Shown one piece after another: positions 58,622-64,000 of a stretch of DNA of 64,000 nucleotides. The notes under the pieces were generated by a model. It saw only the letters and a program-made list of their open reading frames with translations, was not told the DNA's origin and did no database searches. Within the stretch, counting starts at the first letter, position 1. Every line of letters begins with the position of its first letter. Origin of the DNA: Pseudomonas aestuarii (GTDB taxonomy: Bacteria > Pseudomonadota > Gammaproteobacteria > Pseudomonadales > Pseudomonadaceae); the NCBI RefSeq assembly GCF_027988105.1, contig NZ_JAQJZJ010000006.1, positions 248,001-312,000 of the forward strand. Direction: 5' to 3'. Made by a program: the position numbers and the translations under genes.

Positions 58622-59050
58622 TCAGAAAGGTTTGACCACGACCAGGATGACGACAGCGAGCAAGACCAGCACCGGCGCCTCATTGAACCAGCGGTAGAAC
58701 ACATGGCTGCGTCTATTCTCGCCGCGGGCGAAGCGTTTGAGCTGAGCACCGCAGAGGTGCTGATAAGCGATCAGCAGGATGACCAGGCTGAGCTTGGCAT
58801 GCATCCAGCCTTGGCTGAAGTAGTAGCCGGGGTTAAGGCTGATTAACCAGGCACCGAAAATCAGGGTGGCGATCATCGACGGCAGCATGATGCCGCGATA
58901 CAGCTTGCGCTCCATCACGCAGAAACGCTGGCGACTGGTGTCGTCTTCGCTCATGGCATGGTAGACAAACAGGCGTGGCAGGTAGAACAGCCCGGCGAAC
59001 CAGCAGACCATGGCGATAATGTGCAGGGCCTTGAGCCACAGATAGAGCAT
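58622..59050 (-). CDS. hemJ: Protoporphyrinogen oxidase HemJ
   Basis: The product is 142 residues from MLYLWLKALHIIAMVCWFAG, with four membrane segments and the conserved His in ALHIIAMVCWFAGLFYLPRLFVYH. It belongs to the CopD/HemJ family, which oxidises protoporphyrinogen IX in heme synthesis in bacteria without HemG/HemY. MHAKLSLVILLIAYQH holds further conserved residues. It is divergent from argC (134 bases) and 19 bases upstream of nmo, likely co-transcribed. Confidence 0.88.
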   Translation of the reverse strand: MLYLWLKALHIIAMVCWFAGLFYLPRLFVYHAMSEDDTSRQRFCVMERKLYRGIMLPSMIATLIFGAWLISLNPGYYFSQGWMHAKLSLVILLIAYQHLCGAQLKRFARGENRRSHVFYRWFNEAPVLVLLAVVILVVVKPF

Positions 59051-59184
59051 TGATCGACTTCCTGAATGATAAATAGGCCCGATAGTAGTGGCCTGTGCCC
59101 AATACGTCATCTGCGCGGTTGGCCGTTGGCGGTTACGGCCTTATCATCGACGGCTTTCCAATGGCTTTCTGCAAGGGGCATGTG

Positions 59185-60219
59185 ATGGTCAAGGTCGGTA
59201 TCGTCGGCGGCACGGGCTACACCGGGGTGGAGCTGTTGCGCTTGTTGGCGCAGCACCCACAGGCACAAGTGGCAGTCATCACTTCGCGCTCAGAGGCGGG
59301 CTTGCGCGTCGACGAGATGTACCCGAACTTGCGCGGTCACTACCCTGACCTGTGCTTCAGCGTCCCGGATGTCGCAACCCTGGGCGCCTGCGATGTGGTG
59401 TTCTTCGCCACTCCGCATGGTGTTGCCCATGCCCTGGCCAACGAGTTGCTGGCGGCCGGGACCAAGGTCATCGACCTGTCTGCCGACTTTCGTCTGCAAG
59501 ACGCCGAAGAATGGGGCAAGTGGTATGGCCAGCCCCACGGCGCGCCGGATCTGCTGCCGGAAGCGGTATACGGATTGCCGGAGGTCAACCGTGAAGCGAT
59601 CAAGCAGGCGCGCCTGATCGCCGTGCCCGGTTGCTATCCGACCGCTGCCCAGTTGGGCTTTATCCCGCTGCTGGAAGCCGGCCTGGCCGACACTTCGCGA
59701 TTGATTGCCGACTGCAAGTCCGGCGTCAGCGGCGCCGGGCGCGGAGCCAGCGTCGGTTCATTGTTCAGCGAGGCCGGTGAAAGCATGAAAGCCTACGGCG
59801 TCAAAGGACATCGTCACCTGCCGGAAATCTGCCAGGGGTTGCGTCGTGCGGCCGGTTCCGAGGTCGGTCTGACCTTCGTGCCGCACCTGACTCCGATGAT
59901 TCGCGGCATCCATGCGACCTTGTATGCGACCGTGGCAGATCGCTCGGTCGATCTGCAGGCGCTGTTCGAGCAACGCTATGCTAGCGAGCCGTTCGTTGAT
60001 GTGATGCCCGCCGGTAGTCATCCGGAAACCCGCAGCGTGCGCGGAGCCAATGTTTGCCGCATAGCCGTGCACCGCCCGCAAGATGGCGACTTGGTGGTAG
60101 TGCTGTCGGTGATCGATAACCTGGTCAAAGGTGCTTCCGGCCAGGCAGTACAGAACATGAACATCCTGTTCGGGCTCGATGAGCGCCTGGGGCTGGCGCA
60201 CGCGGCCATGCTGCCCTGA
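59185..60219 (+). CDS. argC: N-acetyl-gamma-glutamyl-phosphate reductase
   Basis: The product is 344 residues from [21 protein letters not shown]. The NADP-binding GGTGYTG motif, the catalytic Cys in [14 protein letters not shown] and the His region in [12 protein letters not shown] are present. It performs the third step of arginine synthesis. An in-frame upstream extension to 59095 is open but unconserved. Its stop overlaps the next ATG (TGATG). Confidence 0.97.
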   Translation: MVKVGIVGGTGYTGVELLRLLAQHPQAQVAVITSRSEAGLRVDEMYPNLRGHYPDLCFSVPDVATLGACDVVFFATPHGVAHALANELLAAGTKVIDLSADFRLQDAEEWGKWYGQPHGAPDLLPEAVYGLPEVNREAIKQARLIAVPGCYPTAAQLGFIPLLEAGLADTSRLIADCKSGVSGAGRGASVGSLFSEAGESMKAYGVKGHRHLPEICQGLRRAAGSEVGLTFVPHLTPMIRGIHATLYATVADRSVDLQALFEQRYASEPFVDVMPAGSHPETRSVRGANVCRIAVHRPQDGDLVVVLSVIDNLVKGASGQAVQNMNILFGLDERLGLAHAAMLP

Positions 60220-60950
60220 TGTCCGGCTGGGAAGTACGCCCCAGTGACCCGCGTCGTGCCGGCCGGGTACGGCTGTTGCTGCTGTTGTTGCTTTTGGCTG
60301 TACCTGCAGCGTTCTATGCCGGAATCTGGTGGCAGCTGCGCGCGACCCAGCAGATCGAGGTGCAGTACCAGCCGATGCAGGAGCGCTTGATCGCGCTGGA
60401 GCAGGAGCTGGATCAGCTGAGCCAGCGCCTGATTGTGGCCAGCAGTGGTGAGAAAGTCGCACAGCAGGCCAATGAGCAGAGTCGGTTGACCATCAAGCTG
60501 CTTGAAGAGCAGATCTTCAAGCAGCAGCAAGACCTGGCGTCCTACAGGGGCGTGCTGGCGCCAGCCAGTCGTCGGGAAGGACTACGGATCCGCGCCTTTG
60601 AGTTGCAGGCCACGGACAGGCCGCAGCATTTTCGCTACAAAATACTCCTCAGCCGGGTGGGCAAGGACGACAAGCCCATTGAGGGCCGGTTAGTGGTGAA
60701 AGTGGAGGGGCGTCAGGATGGAAAGGCGGTCAGCTTGGAATTGGCCGCATTGACGCAAAATCTTCCTGATCAGTTCAGCGGCCAGGTAATTCCCTTTTCA
60801 TTCAAGCACTTCCAAGCGATTCCTGAAGCGGGACGCTTCGCCGAGCTGAAGTTGCCTGACGGCTATATCGCGCATCAGATCCGGGTGCGTGCCGAGATCA
60901 AAGGCGAAAAGCCGTTGGAGCGGACATTCAAATGGATCGACCAGGAGTAA
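60219..60950 (+). CDS. DUF6776-type membrane coiled-coil protein
   Basis: The product is 243 residues. A membrane segment (about 18-40; LLLLLLLLAVPAAFYAGIWW) is followed by a long coiled coil (about 45-105, rich in Glu/Gln/Leu) and a beta-rich domain (about 115-240). It is likely an inner-membrane protein with the domain in the periplasm. It is coupled to argC and nine bases upstream of the bactofilin gene, so a cytoskeletal or cell-wall partner role is plausible but unproven. Confidence 0.8.
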   Translation: MSGWEVRPSDPRRAGRVRLLLLLLLLAVPAAFYAGIWWQLRATQQIEVQYQPMQERLIALEQELDQLSQRLIVASSGEKVAQQANEQSRLTIKLLEEQIFKQQQDLASYRGVLAPASRREGLRIRAFELQATDRPQHFRYKILLSRVGKDDKPIEGRLVVKVEGRQDGKAVSLELAALTQNLPDQFSGQVIPFSFKHFQAIPEAGRFAELKLPDGYIAHQIRVRAEIKGEKPLERTFKWIDQE

Positions 60951-60959
60951 CAGTCTCCC

Positions 60960-61370
60960 ATGTGGAATAAAGACAAACGCAAGACCGACCTGCAGCGCTT
61001 CACGGGCAAGACCAGCCTGATAGCCGCAGGGGCGGAATTTAACGGAGACTTACAGTTCCATGGCGCTGTACAGGTCGATGGGCGGGTCTGTGGCAATCTG
61101 CAGACCAGTGATGGCCTGGTTCGAGTCAGTGCCGAGGGCCAGGTTGAAGGTGAGATCCGTGCCCCCCGCATAGTGATCGACGGCGAGGTTATTGGCGATG
61201 TTTACGCCAACGAGCACCTCGAGTTGGGTAGCCGTGCGCGAGTGTGCGGCAATTTGTATTACGGCTTGATGGAAATGGCCATGGGGGCGCAGATCGAAGG
61301 GAGCATGCGTCCACTCAAAGAGCAGCCACGACCTTTGGAGTTGTCGGGGAATCTGGTTACTGCAGAATAG
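60960..61370 (+). CDS. Bactofilin
   Basis: The product is 136 residues with the right-handed beta-helix bactofilin core (about 20-115): AGAEFNGDLQFHGAVQVDGRVCGNLQ, GEIRAPRIVIDGEVIGDVYANEHLELG. Unstructured, short tails on both ends. Bactofilins polymerise without nucleotides and organise cell-wall or membrane proteins. The upstream membrane coiled-coil gene may be its anchor. Confidence 0.92.
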   Translation: MWNKDKRKTDLQRFTGKTSLIAAGAEFNGDLQFHGAVQVDGRVCGNLQTSDGLVRVSAEGQVEGEIRAPRIVIDGEVIGDVYANEHLELGSRARVCGNLYYGLMEMAMGAQIEGSMRPLKEQPRPLELSGNLVTAE

Positions 61371-61447
61371 TTGACCGCTTTTGTAGGGTAAGTGGATAAT
61401 GCAGGGCCTCAACGCAGTATGGCGTCTAGCGCCGGGAGATAGTCAGC

Positions 61448-61798
61448 ATGAGCGTCGAAACCTTCACCCCCACAGCTTTGCTATTCACGCAGGGCGCGGC
61501 GAGCAAGGTGAAGAGCCTGGTCGATGAAGAGGGTAACCCTCGCCTGAAGTTGCGCGTGTTTGTCACGGGTGGCGGCTGTTCGGGCTTCCAGTATGGCTTC
61601 ACGTTTGATGAAGAAGTCGCCGATGACGACACCATTGTCGAGCGCGAAGGGGTGAGCCTGGTCGTTGACCCCATGAGTTTCCAATACCTGGCGGGTGCTG
61701 AAGTGGATTACCAGGAAGGCTTGGAAGGCTCGCGCTTCGTGATCAAGAACCCCAACGCAACCACTACCTGCGGCTGTGGCTCGTCCTTCTCGATCTGA
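61448..61798 (+). CDS. erpA: Iron-sulfur cluster insertion protein ErpA
   Basis: The product is 116 residues of the A-type carrier family. The three conserved Cys are in [13 protein letters not shown] and [11 protein letters not shown]. It hands Fe-S clusters to apoproteins, including isoprenoid enzymes. It follows the bactofilin gene by 77 bases and precedes a terminator hairpin. Confidence 0.96.
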   Translation: MSVETFTPTALLFTQGAASKVKSLVDEEGNPRLKLRVFVTGGGCSGFQYGFTFDEEVADDDTIVEREGVSLVVDPMSFQYLAGAEVDYQEGLEGSRFVIKNPNATTTCGCGSSFSI

Positions 61799-61817
61799 CT
61801 ACGTAGGCACAGATGCT

Positions 61818-61844
61818 CAACGCCGCGCCAAGTGCGCGGCGTTG
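61818..61844 (+). terminator. Terminator between erpA and anmK
   Basis: CAACGCCGCGC (61818-61828) pairs perfectly with GCGCGGCGTTG (61834-61844) around a five-base loop, followed by TCGTTT. It lies between the convergent erpA and anmK genes and may serve both. Confidence 0.8.
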
Positions 61845-61872
61845 TCGTTTCTGTGTTTGTCAGCGTTCGTGG

Positions 61873-64000
<2,128 letters not shown>

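Noticed and set aside
57541..58635. 364-codon plus-strand frame opposite nmo
   Set aside because: Antisense to a gene with clear FMN-binding and catalytic motifs.

Overview
The window is a stretch of Pseudomonas chromosome. The gene order from about 5.8 kb to the right edge (rmcA, rpoD, dnaG, rpsU, tsaD, plsY, folB, folK, cca, spoVR/DUF444/prkA, glpE-apaH-apaG-rsmA-pdxA-surA-lptD, amgK-murU, agtS-agtR-agtABCD, rpe-gph-trpE-trpGDC-vfr, osmC-like, coq7, HIT, AAA ATPase, SDR remnant, nmo, hemJ, argC, bactofilin, erpA, anmK, M23 peptidase) follows, as I recall it, the PA0575-PA0667 block of P. aeruginosa PAO1. Three features show it is not P. aeruginosa itself: the pyocin locus between trpE and trpG is absent, gabD-gabT lie beside the agt transporter, and the yqeY-like and speD genes expected from that synteny are missing. 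G+C is high except in the first 5.8 kb.

Positions 1-5.85 kb look like one end of an integrative element inserted at the 3' end of an elongator tRNA-Met gene. From the tRNA leftwards it carries a tyrosine integrase with TGTAC repeats in front of it, a phage-type replication/winged-helix protein with a pentapeptide minisatellite, a small excisionase-like HTH protein, a divergent HTH repressor with a perfect 19-bp operator-like palindrome, a HAD protein of the RNA-repair-associated type, a two-gene DEDDh exonuclease cassette (one fused to a phage-type Cys/His domain, the other apparently frameshifted), and the N-terminus of a type I restriction HsdR subunit that runs off the left edge. This is the most likely place for something undescribed: a satellite- or prophage-like island with nuclease and restriction cargo.

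From 5.9 to 34.9 kb the window is core: a c-di-GMP phosphodiesterase/cyclase, the rpsU-dnaG-rpoD macromolecular synthesis operon with a clear terminator hairpin between rpsU and dnaG, tRNA modification and folate genes, the CCA-adding enzyme (with Glu at the first catalytic carboxylate position), the stress-associated prkA-DUF444-spoVR cluster, the outer-membrane biogenesis operon lptD-surA-pdxA-rsmA-apaG-apaH-glpE, and the cell-wall recycling pair amgK-murU.

From 35 to 45.8 kb lies a complete omega-amino-acid module: a sensor kinase with a periplasmic binding domain, a LuxR-type regulator, a four-gene ABC importer, then succinate-semialdehyde dehydrogenase and GABA aminotransferase. Uptake, sensing and catabolism of GABA/5-aminovalerate-like compounds are thus together. 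Candidate regulator sites are visible as inverted repeats before agtS and agtA.

From 45.9 to 51.5 kb, rpe-gph leads to trpE with a Trp-rich leader peptide, then trpGDC and a bidirectional terminator shared with vfr. The rest is core housekeeping, interrupted by a REP-like pair, a 170-bp MITE-like inverted repeat, and a heavily decayed short-chain dehydrogenase pseudogene. The window ends inside an M23 peptidase gene next to anmK, another peptidoglycan recycling gene.
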